Below are positions 19,011-28,172 of a stretch of DNA of 64,000 bases, piece by piece (position 1 is the first letter of the stretch; every line of letters begins with the position of its first letter). The notes under the pieces are model-generated. The model was not told where the DNA came from. It did no database searches and saw nothing but the letters and a program-made list of their open reading frames with translations. Origin of the DNA: Methanothermobacter wolfeii (GTDB lineage Archaea; Methanobacteriota; Methanobacteria; Methanobacteriales; Methanothermobacteraceae); NCBI RefSeq assembly GCF_025397995.1, contig NZ_CP104550.1, positions 1,633,775-1,697,774 of the forward strand, given 5' to 3'. Made by a program: the position numbers and the translations under genes.

Positions 19011-20705
19011 TTAAAGCCATATGTTGAGGAATCTGCCCTCCGATGATGATGCAAAGAGCATGTCGCTTGGAAGGGTTCCAAGGACCTCAACCTTCACCAC
19101 ATGCCTGCCCCAGTAGACAGTGTAGTTGGCGGCTTCATCAGAGAACATGATCCTCCGGACGGGCACACCATTTATATAGATGGTGTATGCTCCCTTCTTC
19201 ATTACCCCCGAGGTTTCGGCCACCTTAACCCCATCAACAAGGACTCTGACCTGTCTTCCAGGAGCCTCATCGGTCTGGATAATCACACCATTAAGGACCG
19301 TGATGTTTGATTCTGAAATGTTCCTCATGGCATAGATACCATTGAAAACCTTCCTCAGGTTACCATCCTGGATCACGTCACCTGCATTCAGCTGGAGGGC
19401 TTCCCTTGCATCAAGGGGCATCCTCATTATGTTGCCCTCCCCCTGCCTTGTCCTGTTGAGGGTGTAGGTCTCATTGGCTATGAATAGGCGGTCACCGTAG
19501 TTGAGGCCAAGGGTCTTTATCGCCTCCTCAGGGATTCTTATGGTGCCGTTCTCATTTTCAAGGGCGCTGTCAACGGTGTAGGGGCCCCGCACATCAAAAG
19601 TCCTGTTATCCTGACTCTTTTTCCATATTATAAGGTTTCCTGATGTGGGCTCAATGGATATCTTACCATCATCAACATGGACCGCGCCCAGGAGGGTTGA
19701 TATCATTGCAATAAGGATCAGGCCGGATACGAGTATGGGGAAGTGCATGTAGATGAAGGACCTTACCGCCTGAACCTTGCCTGTTGATCGTCTGAACACG
19801 TACACCGATCTTCTGATGAGGCTTAAGAGATAATAAACTGCAACTATGAGCCCTGCAACGGCTATGACCACCCCCTCCATGGCAGGAATGGCCCTTATAA
19901 AGAATATGCTGAAAACACCCAGTGTTGTGAGTGAAAGCCCCAGTATACACATCCTTATGGCTTTACCCATGGAATCCATCATTGTTATCCTTCCATAGGC
20001 AAGCGCCCTGTCAACTATTGTCCTCACAACTTCATTGGCGACAAGGTTGAGGTCAGAGAGGCTGGCCATATCATGCTTTATGGTTCCGATGTCAACCTCC
20101 CTCACTGTAAGGCCCATTACATCTGCGTCGAGGACTATTCCCACATCAACACCATAGTCCTCCTCAAACTTCATTTTCTCAAGCACGGATCTCCTGGCAG
20201 CGAACTGGCCGCTCAGGGGCTGTTCAAATTTTATTTCAGGGAAGAAAAAATTTAAAAGTGGTTTAGCTGTTAATTCCGTCACCCTTCCTGCCTTTCGCCT
20301 GAACCTGGTCTTTGTAAGGTCTGCCTTACCCCTCAGGATGGGCTTTATCATCTTCTCCAGTTTCTCTGTTGTCATGTTCTTAAGGTCAGCATCCACAAAG
20401 GCCACTATTTCCCCCTTTGAATGTTTGAAGCCCGTTCTGAGGGCAGCTCCCTTACCCCTGTTACTGGTATGCCTTATAACCTTTGCACCTGCATTTTCTG
20501 CGACTTCTGCTGTGCTGTCTGTGGAGCCATCATCCACCACTATGACCTCTGTGACCATATCAGAGTTTCTGGCTGCCTCAACAACCTCTGCAACAGTCTT
20601 TTCTTCATTGAATGCGGGTATTACCACCGAGACTGACAGGTTATCTGTGATCCCTCTTTTCAGTGCGCAGAGGAGGAAGACCATTATAAGAATAAGCCAT
20701 GACAT
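19011..20705 (-). CDS. Membrane-anchored family 2 glycosyltransferase with exported C-terminal domain
   Basis: A 564-aa protein. An N-terminal helix (WLILIMVFLLCAL) precedes a GT-A domain of the dolichyl-phosphate sugar synthase type: VVIPAFNEEKTVAEVVEAA near residue 28, VVDDGSTDSTAE near 58, and FVDADLKNM near 100. Two or three membrane segments follow around residues 250-345. The remaining 200 residues are soluble and probably outside. They hold two AbrB-like stretches: GTIRIPEEAIKTLGLNYGDR near 390 and MRMPLDAREALQLNAGDVI near 430. Such enzymes transfer sugars to polyprenyl phosphate for surface glycans; the sugar is unknown. ATG 20705 follows AGGGTG; a longer frame to 20870 overlaps purE and is rejected. 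Confidence 0.85.
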   Translation of the reverse strand: MSWLILIMVFLLCALKRGITDNLSVSVVIPAFNEEKTVAEVVEAARNSDMVTEVIVVDDGSTDSTAEVAENAGAKVIRHTSNRGKGAALRTGFKHSKGEIVAFVDADLKNMTTEKLEKMIKPILRGKADLTKTRFRRKAGRVTELTAKPLLNFFFPEIKFEQPLSGQFAARRSVLEKMKFEEDYGVDVGIVLDADVMGLTVREVDIGTIKHDMASLSDLNLVANEVVRTIVDRALAYGRITMMDSMGKAIRMCILGLSLTTLGVFSIFFIRAIPAMEGVVIAVAGLIVAVYYLLSLIRRSVYVFRRSTGKVQAVRSFIYMHFPILVSGLILIAMISTLLGAVHVDDGKISIEPTSGNLIIWKKSQDNRTFDVRGPYTVDSALENENGTIRIPEEAIKTLGLNYGDRLFIANETYTLNRTRQGEGNIMRMPLDAREALQLNAGDVIQDGNLRKVFNGIYAMRNISESNITVLNGVIIQTDEAPGRQVRVLVDGVKVAETSGVMKKGAYTIYINGVPVRRIMFSDEAANYTVYWGRHVVKVEVLGTLPSDMLFASSSEGRFLNIWL

Positions 20706-20833
20706 CGCTACACCCTTCTGAATCTCTATATCTCCTATTGGTCCCATTTCATTTATAAATTGAAGAGTCTTCCGAGGTATTAAATAGGAATCATGATAAA
20801 CCTTTAAGCATAACTCTAAAGGTGAATCTTCAA

Positions 20834-21838
20834 ATGAAACCCAGAGTAATGATACTCCTTGGAAGCGCATCAGACTTTAGGATTGCCGAGAAGGCAATGG
20901 AGATCTTTGAGGAACTCAAGATACCCTACGACCTGAGGGTTGCATCCGCCCACAGAACCCATGAAAAGGTCAAAGCGATTGTGACGGAATCCATAAGGGA
21001 GGGTGTGGAGGTATTCATAGGTATAGCGGGACTCTCAGCCCACCTTCCGGGTATGATCTCTGCAAACACCCACCGACCGGTAATAGGGGTCCCTGTGGAT
21101 GTTAAACTTGGGGGTCTGGACGCCCTCTTTGCATGTTCACAGATGCCCTTCCCTGCCCCGGTGGCTACGGTGGGGGTTGACCGTGGAGAGAATGCGGCGA
21201 TACTGGCAGCCCAGATAATAGGTATAGGGGACCCTGAAGTGCGTGAAAGGGTTTCAAAGCTGAGAATGGGATTCTATGAGAAGGTTAGAAGGGATGAGTG
21301 CCAGATCCTGAACAGCATGGAAGGCTCATACTACTCACCCCTCAAGATTCAGATACCTGAAATTGAGGATGACGATGATAAAGAGTGGGGTGAGGCCCCC
21401 ATGGTATCGGTCATCCCCGGCAGTTACTCTGACATGAAGATCGCCAAGAAGACCACCATGTTCCTTGACAGGCTCGGCATAAGCTATGACCTTAACGTCA
21501 TATCACCCATAAGGTATCCTGAAAGATTTGAAAGGTACCTTGAGAAGATGAGGGACGTCAGACTGTTCATAGCCATAAGCGGCCTCTCAGCGCATGTAAC
21601 CGGAGCGGTTGTGGCACTCAGTGACAGGCCTGTTATAGGTGTCCCCTGCCCCCTCAAGATGAACGGGTGGGACTCCCTCCTCTCAATGGTCAACATGCCC
21701 CCCGGTGTTCCTGTTGGAACCGTGGGTATAGGTAACGGTGGCAACGCCGCCATACTGGCAGCTGAAATGCTGGGAATCTATGATGAAAAGATCGAATCCC
21801 GTATAAAGAGGATAAAGAGTCGTTCAGTTAAGTTCTGA
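20834..21838 (+). CDS. purE: PurE-type protein with two tandem domains
   Basis: Phosphoribosylaminoimidazole carboxylase family, purine synthesis (the AIR to CAIR step). It is 334 aa, twice the usual PurE length. The first domain has intact [24 protein letters not shown] and GGLDAL motifs. The second (from about residue 190) keeps [14 protein letters not shown] and NGWDSL but has lost the catalytic AHRT histidine segment, reading SPIRYPE instead. The second copy is therefore probably structural or altered in specificity. ATG 20834 follows GGTGA at 20821-20825. It lies divergent from the glycosyltransferase and 10 nt before the UbiD gene, with which it is probably cotranscribed. Confidence 0.92.
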   Translation: MKPRVMILLGSASDFRIAEKAMEIFEELKIPYDLRVASAHRTHEKVKAIVTESIREGVEVFIGIAGLSAHLPGMISANTHRPVIGVPVDVKLGGLDALFACSQMPFPAPVATVGVDRGENAAILAAQIIGIGDPEVRERVSKLRMGFYEKVRRDECQILNSMEGSYYSPLKIQIPEIEDDDDKEWGEAPMVSVIPGSYSDMKIAKKTTMFLDRLGISYDLNVISPIRYPERFERYLEKMRDVRLFIAISGLSAHVTGAVVALSDRPVIGVPCPLKMNGWDSLLSMVNMPPGVPVGTVGIGNGGNAAILAAEMLGIYDEKIESRIKRIKSRSVKF

Positions 21839-21848
21839 CGGTGATGGA

Positions 21849-23120
21849 ATGAGAAACTTCATGGAAATACTCCCTGAGAAGCCCGTGATAATAAAGGATG
21901 AAGTCTCAACCAGGTTCGAGGCAGCCAGGATACTCAGGGAACACCCCCGGGACCTTGTAATACTTGAAAACATTAAGGAATCGGATATACCTGTAATATC
22001 AGGGCTCTGTAACACCCGGGAGAAGATAGCCCTCTCCCTCAACTGCAGGGTCAATGAGATAACCGGGAGGATAGTGGATGCAATGGAAAATCCGACCCCC
22101 CTGGGAAGGGCCAGGAGCCTTAAGGGTTACAGCTCAGGGGAGGCTGACCTTTCAAGGCTCCCTGTCCTGACACATTACAGGAAGGATGGTGGCCCATACA
22201 TCACTGCCGGGGTTATATTCGCAAGGGACCCTGAAACAGGAACCCGCAACGCCTCAATACACAGGATGATGGTCATGGGGAAGGACCGTATGGCTGTCCG
22301 TATAGTGCCAAGACACCTCTACACATACCATCAGCGGGCTGAGGCCATGGGCAGGGACCTTGAGATAGCGGTTGCCATAGGCCTTGACCCCGCCACACTC
22401 CTTGCAACAACAACCTCAATACCCATAGATGCCGATGAGATGGAGGTTGCAAACACCTTCCATGATGGTGGGCTGCAGCTTGTAAAATGTGAGGGGGTTG
22501 AACTGGAGGTGCCCCCTGCAGAGATAATCCTTGAGGGCCGCATACTCAACGGGGTCCGGGAAAGGGAGGGGCCCTTCGTTGACCTGACGGACACCTACGA
22601 TGTTGTGAGGAAGGAACCAGTCATCAGGGTTGAAAGGATGCATATCAGGGAAGATGCCATGTATCATGCCATCCTGCCTGCTGGTTTTGAGCACCGGCTC
22701 CTCCAGGGTTTACCCCAGGAGCCAAGGATCTACAGGGCAGTCCAGAACACGGTCCCCACAGTAAAGGATGTTGTGCTGACAGAGGGGGGTTGCTGCTGGC
22801 TTCACGCAGCTGTATCCATAAGGAAGCAGACCCAGGGTGATGGTAAGAATGTTATAATGGCTGCCCTTGCAGCCCACCCCTCCCTGAAGCACGTGGTGGT
22901 TGTTGATGATGACATCAACGTATTTGATCCTGAAGAGATAGAATACGCCATTGCAACCAGGGTTAAGGGTGATGATGACATAGTCGTGGTTCCAGGTGCC
23001 AGGGGCTCTTCCCTTGACCCTGCAGCCCTCCCTGACGGGACAACCACCAAAGTGGGTGTTGATGCAACAATACCCCTTGACAGGTCCAAGAAGTTCCAGA
23101 GGGTGAGCAGGTCAGAATAA
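21849..23120 (+). CDS. UbiD-family prenylated-FMN decarboxylase
   Basis: A 423-aa protein of the UbiD family, which reversibly decarboxylates alpha,beta-unsaturated acids with prenylated FMN. Family blocks seen are [19 protein letters not shown] near residue 137, [14 protein letters not shown] near 220 (with the catalytic glutamates) and [17 protein letters not shown] near 350. Archaea use a UbiD homologue as anhydromevalonate phosphate decarboxylase in the modified mevalonate pathway; an aconitase X large subunit for the preceding step lies at 47.2-48.4 kb of this window, so that is the leading hypothesis. An aromatic-acid decarboxylase role remains possible. It starts 10 nt after purE; ATG 21849 follows GGTGAT. 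Confidence 0.88.
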   Translation: MRNFMEILPEKPVIIKDEVSTRFEAARILREHPRDLVILENIKESDIPVISGLCNTREKIALSLNCRVNEITGRIVDAMENPTPLGRARSLKGYSSGEADLSRLPVLTHYRKDGGPYITAGVIFARDPETGTRNASIHRMMVMGKDRMAVRIVPRHLYTYHQRAEAMGRDLEIAVAIGLDPATLLATTTSIPIDADEMEVANTFHDGGLQLVKCEGVELEVPPAEIILEGRILNGVREREGPFVDLTDTYDVVRKEPVIRVERMHIREDAMYHAILPAGFEHRLLQGLPQEPRIYRAVQNTVPTVKDVVLTEGGCCWLHAAVSIRKQTQGDGKNVIMAALAAHPSLKHVVVVDDDINVFDPEEIEYAIATRVKGDDDIVVVPGARGSSLDPAALPDGTTTKVGVDATIPLDRSKKFQRVSRSE

Positions 23121-23122
23121 TC

Positions 23123-23165
23123 CATCCCTGAAGGATGAACTGCCTGCTTAAATTTTACTTTTTTC
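23123..23165 (+). terminator. Terminator after the UbiD gene
   Basis: CATCC/GGATG form a 5-bp stem with a 5-nt loop at 23123-23137, three bases after the stop codon, followed by T-rich sequence (TTTTACTTTTTTC) to 23165. Confidence 0.5.
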
Positions 23166-23277
23166 TGAAAGCCTGTAGAAGAGATCTATAAATCTATGAT
23201 TAGAAGGTGCGTCCCCCAGTACATGAACTGCGTGTTCTGCTGGTTTTGAGATAAACCCGGTGGAGTTCAGGAATATC

Positions 23278-24282
23278 TTACATCATGATGTCTATTTTCA
23301 TGCCGCACTCAGGACACTTCCCTGATCTGAGCCTGCTGGCATCAACCATGTAACCATCCCTCTTTATGAGGAGTTCCCCGCAGGACGGGCAGTAGGTATT
23401 CTCGGCATCGGTGCCCGGGAGGTTGCCGACGTACACATACTTCATACCGGCCTCCAGGGCCATTTCACGTGCCCTCATGAGGGTTGACGTCTCGGTTGGT
23501 GGGATGTCCTGCATCCTGTAATGGGGGAAGAACCTTGTGAAGTGCAGGGGGACATCAGCAGCAACCTCGGAAACCATGAAGTTTACAAGGGCCTCTATGT
23601 CATCATCCGAATCATTGTAGCCAGGGATCAGCAGATTGGTGACCTCAATATGGATCCCCATATCATGCATCCCCTTTATATTCTCCAGCACGGGTTCAAG
23701 CCGGGCATCGCAGAGCTCACGGTAGAACCTCTCTGACATCCCCTTGAGGTCGATGTTGGCAGCGTCAAGTAGAGGTCCTATGATGCTGAGGGCCTCCTCA
23801 CTCATGTAGCCGTTGGTCACATAGACTGTTTTAAGGCCATGCTGCCTTGCAAGTTCAGCTGAATCCACGGTATACTCCAGCCACATTGTGGGTTCATTGT
23901 AGGTCCAGGCAATGGAGAGACAGTTACTGGCAGCTGCGGCCTCAACAGCCTCCTCAGGTGACATGTACCTGGTTGGCACGCTGTCTATTGCGGCCTGGGA
24001 TATACTCCAGTTCTGACAGTACCTGCAGCGGAAGTTACAGCCGACCGTTCCAAGGGAGTATACGGGGCTTCCAGGATAAAAATGGAATAATGGCTTCTTC
24101 TCTACCGGATCCACGGCAGCCGATGATACCTCCCCGTAGGTCAGGGTGTATATCCTCTCACCATCACTTTCCCTTGTAAGGCAATACCCCCTCCCCCCAT
24201 CAGGAATGAGGCATTTCCGGTTGCATACAAGGCACCTTAACCTTTCACCGCTCCTCTCATAGAGCATGGCTTCCCTTTTCAT
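23278..24282 (-). CDS. AmmeMemoRadiSam-type radical SAM protein (PflA-like)
   Basis: A 334-aa radical SAM enzyme related to pyruvate formate-lyase activases. The [4Fe-4S]-SAM motif is [11 protein letters not shown] near residue 83. Further cysteine pairs occur at the N-terminus (CLVCNRKC) and at the C-terminus (CPSCGEL and CPECGMK, a probable zinc ribbon). The length and layout fit the AmmeMemoRadiSam radical SAM family, whose substrate is unknown; its usual AMMECR1 and Memo partners are not in this window. The ATG overlaps the thiL stop by 4 nt, so it is translated as part of an operon running DUF35, cbiX, thiL and this gene. Confidence 0.85.
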   Translation of the reverse strand: MKREAMLYERSGERLRCLVCNRKCLIPDGGRGYCLTRESDGERIYTLTYGEVSSAAVDPVEKKPLFHFYPGSPVYSLGTVGCNFRCRYCQNWSISQAAIDSVPTRYMSPEEAVEAAAASNCLSIAWTYNEPTMWLEYTVDSAELARQHGLKTVYVTNGYMSEEALSIIGPLLDAANIDLKGMSERFYRELCDARLEPVLENIKGMHDMGIHIEVTNLLIPGYNDSDDDIEALVNFMVSEVAADVPLHFTRFFPHYRMQDIPPTETSTLMRAREMALEAGMKYVYVGNLPGTDAENTYCPSCGELLIKRDGYMVDASRLRSGKCPECGMKIDIMM

Positions 24283-25271
24283 TGGACTCCCCCCTTTAAA
24301 TGTTCATAACCCCTTACATCTAGAGTGTATGTTCTTCCATCCTTATCAATCATTTCAATTCCAGAGTCGGTGACCTCGCCTATGACATGAAGCCCTGTGA
24401 TTCCCGAAAGTTCCTTCATCTCATCTGGCCCTGCAGTTATGACAAGTTCAAAGTCCTCCCCGTAGTAGAGGGCCAGTTCCATGGGGTCCCTGTTGATAAT
24501 GGAGGCTATTTCAAAGACCTCCCTGGGCACCGGGATCTTCTCCTTAAATATCCTGAAACCCACCCTGCTGGAGTCCATGATCTCTCCAAGTTCACTTACA
24601 AGGCCATCGCTTATGTCTGTGGCCGATGATGCAAGGCCTGACTCCGCTATCCTCAACGCATCCTCCACTGGTGCCAGGGGCTTCAGTGAACTTTCAACTG
24701 CAGCTTCATGGTTTTTAGCTGGTTTTTCACCCGATAAAATGAGCTCTGTTCCTGCAGCTCCAAGTCCCAGGGGGCCTGTTACCGCAACAAGGTCTCCTGT
24801 CCTTGCGCCTGACTTGAGGAGGACCCTGTCCTTCCTTACCCTGCCAGCAGCCATCCCTGAGAGTATGATTTCATCAGACTCGTTGGTGTCGCCTCCAATG
24901 AGGGGTGCCCTGTAATGGGTGCAGGCATCCATAACCCCATCGATGAGGGAGCTGAAGAAGTCCTCTTCAAGGTCAGGGAGTGCCATTGATAACATGAAGG
25001 CCTCAGGTTTCGAACCCATGGCCGCAAGGTCGCTCATGTTTGCTGTTACCGTTTTCCATCCCATCTCGTATGGCCTTGAGGGATCAGGGAAGTGCCTTGT
25101 CTCAAGAAGAAGATCGGAAGTTAAGACAAGGTATTCATCACCGATATCCAGGAGAGCTGCATCGTCTCCAAGTCCATGGAGTTCCGAATCAGGGAAGCTT
25201 GCCCTTGCCCTTTTTATTATCCATGAAACAAGTTTTTTTTCTCCAAGGGATGATATTCTGCCATGGGACAT
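24279..25271 (-). CDS. thiL: Thiamine-monophosphate kinase
   Basis: Phosphorylates thiamine monophosphate to thiamine diphosphate with ATP. It is 330 aa with the PurM-like ATP-grip features: [13 protein letters not shown] near residue 36, the basic stretch [19 protein letters not shown] near 60, and [10 protein letters not shown] near 120. ATG 25271 is taken; a TTG three codons upstream in the same frame would also fit, and no clear ribosome site is visible before either. It lies between cbiX (18 nt upstream) and the radical SAM gene (4-nt overlap), so translation may be coupled. Confidence 0.92.
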   Translation of the reverse strand: MSHGRISSLGEKKLVSWIIKRARASFPDSELHGLGDDAALLDIGDEYLVLTSDLLLETRHFPDPSRPYEMGWKTVTANMSDLAAMGSKPEAFMLSMALPDLEEDFFSSLIDGVMDACTHYRAPLIGGDTNESDEIILSGMAAGRVRKDRVLLKSGARTGDLVAVTGPLGLGAAGTELILSGEKPAKNHEAAVESSLKPLAPVEDALRIAESGLASSATDISDGLVSELGEIMDSSRVGFRIFKEKIPVPREVFEIASIINRDPMELALYYGEDFELVITAGPDEMKELSGITGLHVIGEVTDSGIEMIDKDGRTYTLDVRGYEHLKGGVQ

Positions 25272-25288
25272 TTTAATCAAAAAGTAGA

Positions 25289-25717
25289 TTAAAGGGCTGA
25301 TTTAACCCTTTCCTTAACTATCTCAGCTATCCTTGGGTCGGCGCCGAGGGGTTCGGTGTAGATTATCTCACCATCGAATTCGAATTCCTCGTGTTCGTGC
25401 TCGTGGCTGTGATGGTGATGTTCATGGCCATCGTCAATTCCAAGGATGTGGGGTATGTCATGCTTTGTATGCACTCCATGGGCAAGGAAGACCGGTGTCA
25501 CTATGATCTTTTCAACGCCCCTGGCTGCAAGTTCATTTATTGCCTCAGGTATCGATGGCTTTGATATGTTCATGAAGCCTACAGCAACCGGATGATCAGC
25601 TTCCTTTCTGTAGATGTCTGCTATGCCCTTTATGACCTCCTCCCCGTAGGGCAGACGGCTCCCATGTCCCACAAGGAGGACGCCGATTTTACCTTCTGGG
25701 TTTGAATTTGAATCCAT
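25289..25717 (-). CDS. cbiX: Sirohydrochlorin cobaltochelatase, small type, with histidine-rich loop
   Basis: Inserts cobalt into sirohydrochlorin in the anaerobic cobalamin pathway; in archaea the same small CbiX may also serve nickel in coenzyme F430 synthesis. It is 142 aa, half the bacterial CbiX length, and is expected to act as a dimer. The [14 protein letters not shown] start and [13 protein letters not shown] block hold the metal-site histidines. A loop near residues 95-112 is extremely histidine- and glutamate-rich ([15 protein letters not shown]) and probably binds metal. GGAGTGAT precedes the ATG, and the gene overlaps the DUF35 gene by 29 nt. Confidence 0.94.
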   Translation of the reverse strand: MDSNSNPEGKIGVLLVGHGSRLPYGEEVIKGIADIYRKEADHPVAVGFMNISKPSIPEAINELAARGVEKIIVTPVFLAHGVHTKHDIPHILGIDDGHEHHHHSHEHEHEEFEFDGEIIYTEPLGADPRIAEIVKERVKSAL

Positions 25718-26087
25718 AGGATATCACTCCATCCTCGCCTTCTTCCCTCACCCTTCTGAAGACCATTTCAACATCGTCACAGATCTCTATTGAGTCAGGG
25801 TCGCAGTCAACTATCTGGGTTGTTATCTTCGCACCCTCCTCAAGTTCAACTATCGCCACCACGTAGGGTGCTATGTCCTTGAACTCATCGGTGGGGGTGT
25901 TTATCACAGAGTAACTGTGGATTTTGCCCTTCCCGCTGAACTTCATGTCCTGCAACTTTCCCTTACGCCTGCACTCGGGACATATTATCCTGCTGGGAAA
26001 GAAAACGTTCCCGCACTGGAGACATTTTGAACCTGTGAGATTGTAGCGCTGGGGTATGTGGCGCCATGTCCTAACGGTTTCTGTCAT
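25689..26087 (-). CDS. DUF35 zinc-ribbon / OB-fold protein
   Basis: A 132-aa protein of the DUF35 family: a rubredoxin-like zinc ribbon CLQCGNVFFPSRIICPEC near residues 22-39 followed by an OB fold (GKIHSYSVINTPTDEFKDIA onward). In archaea DUF35 proteins usually bridge thiolase and HMG-CoA synthase and channel acyl-CoA intermediates. Here neither enzyme is adjacent, so this may be a second paralogue or act in trans. GGAGG lies 7 nt before ATG 26087. It is the first gene of the operon leading to cbiX and thiL. Confidence 0.85.
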   Translation of the reverse strand: MTETVRTWRHIPQRYNLTGSKCLQCGNVFFPSRIICPECRRKGKLQDMKFSGKGKIHSYSVINTPTDEFKDIAPYVVAIVELEEGAKITTQIVDCDPDSIEICDDVEMVFRRVREEGEDGVISYGFKFKPRR

Positions 26088-26362
26088 CTTGCAACCTCCA
26101 TGAGTATAATCATCCTTTCATTATCTATCCGGATTCATTATAATTAAATCATAGGGTGATCTAGTATTTAAACTGTGATATCCCCAAGGAGGTAATAAAG
26201 AACAGGACATGGTCCCCAAATGTTCAGGGTAATTTAAAGTCCCCTTTCTGTTTTTAAAGAAATCAGGGAGGTCCCCTGAACACCCAGAATTTTGATAATA
26301 ATTTATGAAGTTTAGAGTAATATTTTTATGTCTGTAATAATAAATTCATCTATGGTGATACC
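26088..26362. other. Divergent intergenic region
   Basis: 275 bases with no gene seen. It contains a box-A-like ATATTTTTATG near 26321-26331 for the plus-strand membrane gene, whose ribosome site is GGTGATACC directly before ATG 26363, and the upstream region of the DUF35 operon on the minus strand. No repeat or stable hairpin is evident. Confidence 0.5.
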
Positions 26363-27253
26363 ATGGATGATTCTGGATACCTTATGGGCGGAGCCGCATT
26401 CCTCCTGATGATACCCCTGGTCATCATTGCCATGATGATGCTGGGTCTTGATGAGCACATGGCCAGCTGCACCGCCGAGGCAGCGGCTTCATCCTCTGTT
26501 AAAAGGGCTGCGGAGGATCTGAAGGACAATATCCCCATCATCACGAGGGAAGTCCTGAATGAAAGCGCATACAGGGTTATAAATGGTGATGAATGTCCCG
26601 ATATCAGGGAAAACATACAGAAGAGACTCGATAGAATCTGCTCTGGCTACCTGAACCTCAATGCAAGCTGCACAGTGAATTCGGTTGAATCCTCCCCCGA
26701 TGATCCCTTCCAGGTCGAAGTCAACGCCACCATAAAGATAAATGAGGGAAACACAGGACACCTGGAAAATGTCTCAGAAAGGGTCTCGGTTGAGGGACTC
26801 CCTGACCCCCTCCCCTTCAGGGTCCTCGGGAAACTCCAGCACAACAGCACAACAGTAGATTATGGTGATAAGCTAAGCAACCATCTTAACTCATGTGGAG
26901 TCAGGGGAGACCTCTACATAAACGCAACAGGACCCTTCATCATAAAGAGGTGCCCCTATGAACCCTATGACTGCCATGGACACGATGGAGTGCTCATAAA
27001 CTGCCTACTCAACGGATACTACCATGAAAGCCATGATGGATCCTGTTACCTCTGCAGACTCCAGGGAAGGGCTTCCTGTCCACACCCTGGTCTTGAAACA
27101 TTCATAATACCAGGGGTTTGCGCCTCAAGTGGACCGGTGTCGGCTGACCATGTGCTCTTCACTGAGCCATATGAGGGGGATCCTGTTAACTGCTCGGGTT
27201 TCATCCTCTACCTCGACGGGGGCCATAAACTGAAGTACGGCCTTATCCCTTGA
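26363..27253 (+). CDS. Exported, membrane-anchored cysteine-rich protein, unknown function
   Basis: I do not recognise a characterised family. The 296-aa protein has one N-terminal hydrophobic segment (GGAAFLLMIPLVIIAMMML), after which the chain is soluble with several N-glycosylation-type sequons and about fourteen cysteines. These include RCPYEPYDCHG and CYLCRLQGRASC, suggesting disulfides or metal outside the cell. The N-terminal layout (short polar lead, small glycines, long helix) is like an archaeal pilin-type anchor, but no clear class III cleavage site is proven. GGTGAT precedes the ATG. It is followed 28 nt later by a similarly built gene, so the two probably act together. Confidence 0.7.
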   Translation: MDDSGYLMGGAAFLLMIPLVIIAMMMLGLDEHMASCTAEAAASSSVKRAAEDLKDNIPIITREVLNESAYRVINGDECPDIRENIQKRLDRICSGYLNLNASCTVNSVESSPDDPFQVEVNATIKINEGNTGHLENVSERVSVEGLPDPLPFRVLGKLQHNSTTVDYGDKLSNHLNSCGVRGDLYINATGPFIIKRCPYEPYDCHGHDGVLINCLLNGYYHESHDGSCYLCRLQGRASCPHPGLETFIIPGVCASSGPVSADHVLFTEPYEGDPVNCSGFILYLDGGHKLKYGLIP

Positions 27254-27281
27254 ATCCTGACCTGATAAGGGGGTGTCTATA

Positions 27282-28076
27282 GTGCTATTTTCAACAGATT
27301 TTCTCCTATCTCTCATTATAGTCACCATTATCCTGGGTTTCTCTGCTGGGCTCATTGATGCAGAGGAATCGCGCCTTGCAGAGAGTTTCAGGGAGGATCA
27401 CGTCAAAAAAAGGGCGGCTGATGGCGTCGAGGTCCTTATAAACAGTCCAGGGGATCCCCCGGGATGGGAAAACCTCCCGGCTGCCATGTGCAGGTCACCG
27501 GGTCTTGCTGTTCCAGGACGTCCGGGGGTTATCTCCTACCGGAAGTTCATGAAACTCAGCTCAAACCCTGAAATCATCGGGAGGGCCCTCCCAGGACTCA
27601 GGGTCAGCTTCACACTGAAGCCCCTTAACTGCAGCATCAGGGCAATTGAGGCAGGTGCAGCTCCCGGTGGAGGGGATACCGTTGTTGTGAGGAGGACCCT
27701 TAAATGTGACTTTCTCTCGGATTATGCCGTCAGGACAGGGACCGGCATCTGCCCCCATCAGCACAATGATACCTGGAAATGTGTTAATTTCAGGGTGAAC
27801 TCCTCCAGTGATTATTATCTGATATCAGAGGTAGATGATGGTTCATTTATAGTGGATACAGCTGATAATATGAGCAGCAGTGAAATAAAACTTGTATCCA
27901 AGGCTGTGAAGCTGAATCTGACTGAGGGTTCCGTGGTCTGGTTGCATGTGAAGGGTCACGGGAGATTCATTATAATAGCGGTCCCTACTGGGAGCAGGGA
28001 CTGTATGCTTCCTCTGGATTACTTTGAAGTGCATCCATGCGTCCTTGAGGTTAGGGCATCAAATGTACTGACATGA
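27282..28076 (+). CDS. Membrane-anchored exported protein, unknown function
   Basis: A 264-aa protein with an N-terminal hydrophobic helix (FLLSLIIVTIILGFSAGLI) and a soluble remainder with cysteines and several NxS/T sites (NCSI, NDT, NSS, NMS, NLT). The architecture matches the preceding gene and suggests a pseudopilin-like or surface subunit. GTG 27282 is chosen because AAGGGGGTG at 27267-27275 lies 6 nt upstream; a GTG at 27273 in the same frame overlaps that site. It ends in a run downstream of the probable two-gene operon, convergent with the MgtE gene. No function can be assigned. Confidence 0.68.
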   Translation: MLFSTDFLLSLIIVTIILGFSAGLIDAEESRLAESFREDHVKKRAADGVEVLINSPGDPPGWENLPAAMCRSPGLAVPGRPGVISYRKFMKLSSNPEIIGRALPGLRVSFTLKPLNCSIRAIEAGAAPGGGDTVVVRRTLKCDFLSDYAVRTGTGICPHQHNDTWKCVNFRVNSSSDYYLISEVDDGSFIVDTADNMSSSEIKLVSKAVKLNLTEGSVVWLHVKGHGRFIIIAVPTGSRDCMLPLDYFEVHPCVLEVRASNVLT

Positions 28077-28172
28077 AAGTATATCCCAAAAAAACAACCC
28101 TAAAAAGACTTGATGGCAGGAAAGGCATCATTTCGCAGTCCCCATGAGAGGATCATCATGACCAATGCCAGA

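Noticed and set aside
19011-20870. N-terminal extension of the glycosyltransferase to 20870
   Set aside because: It would overlap the purE start by 37 bp, has no ribosome site, and the sequence before residue 56 is not family-like.
23223-23249. Eight-codon frame MNCVFCWF in the gap before the radical SAM gene
   Set aside because: No ribosome site at proper spacing and too short to distinguish from chance.
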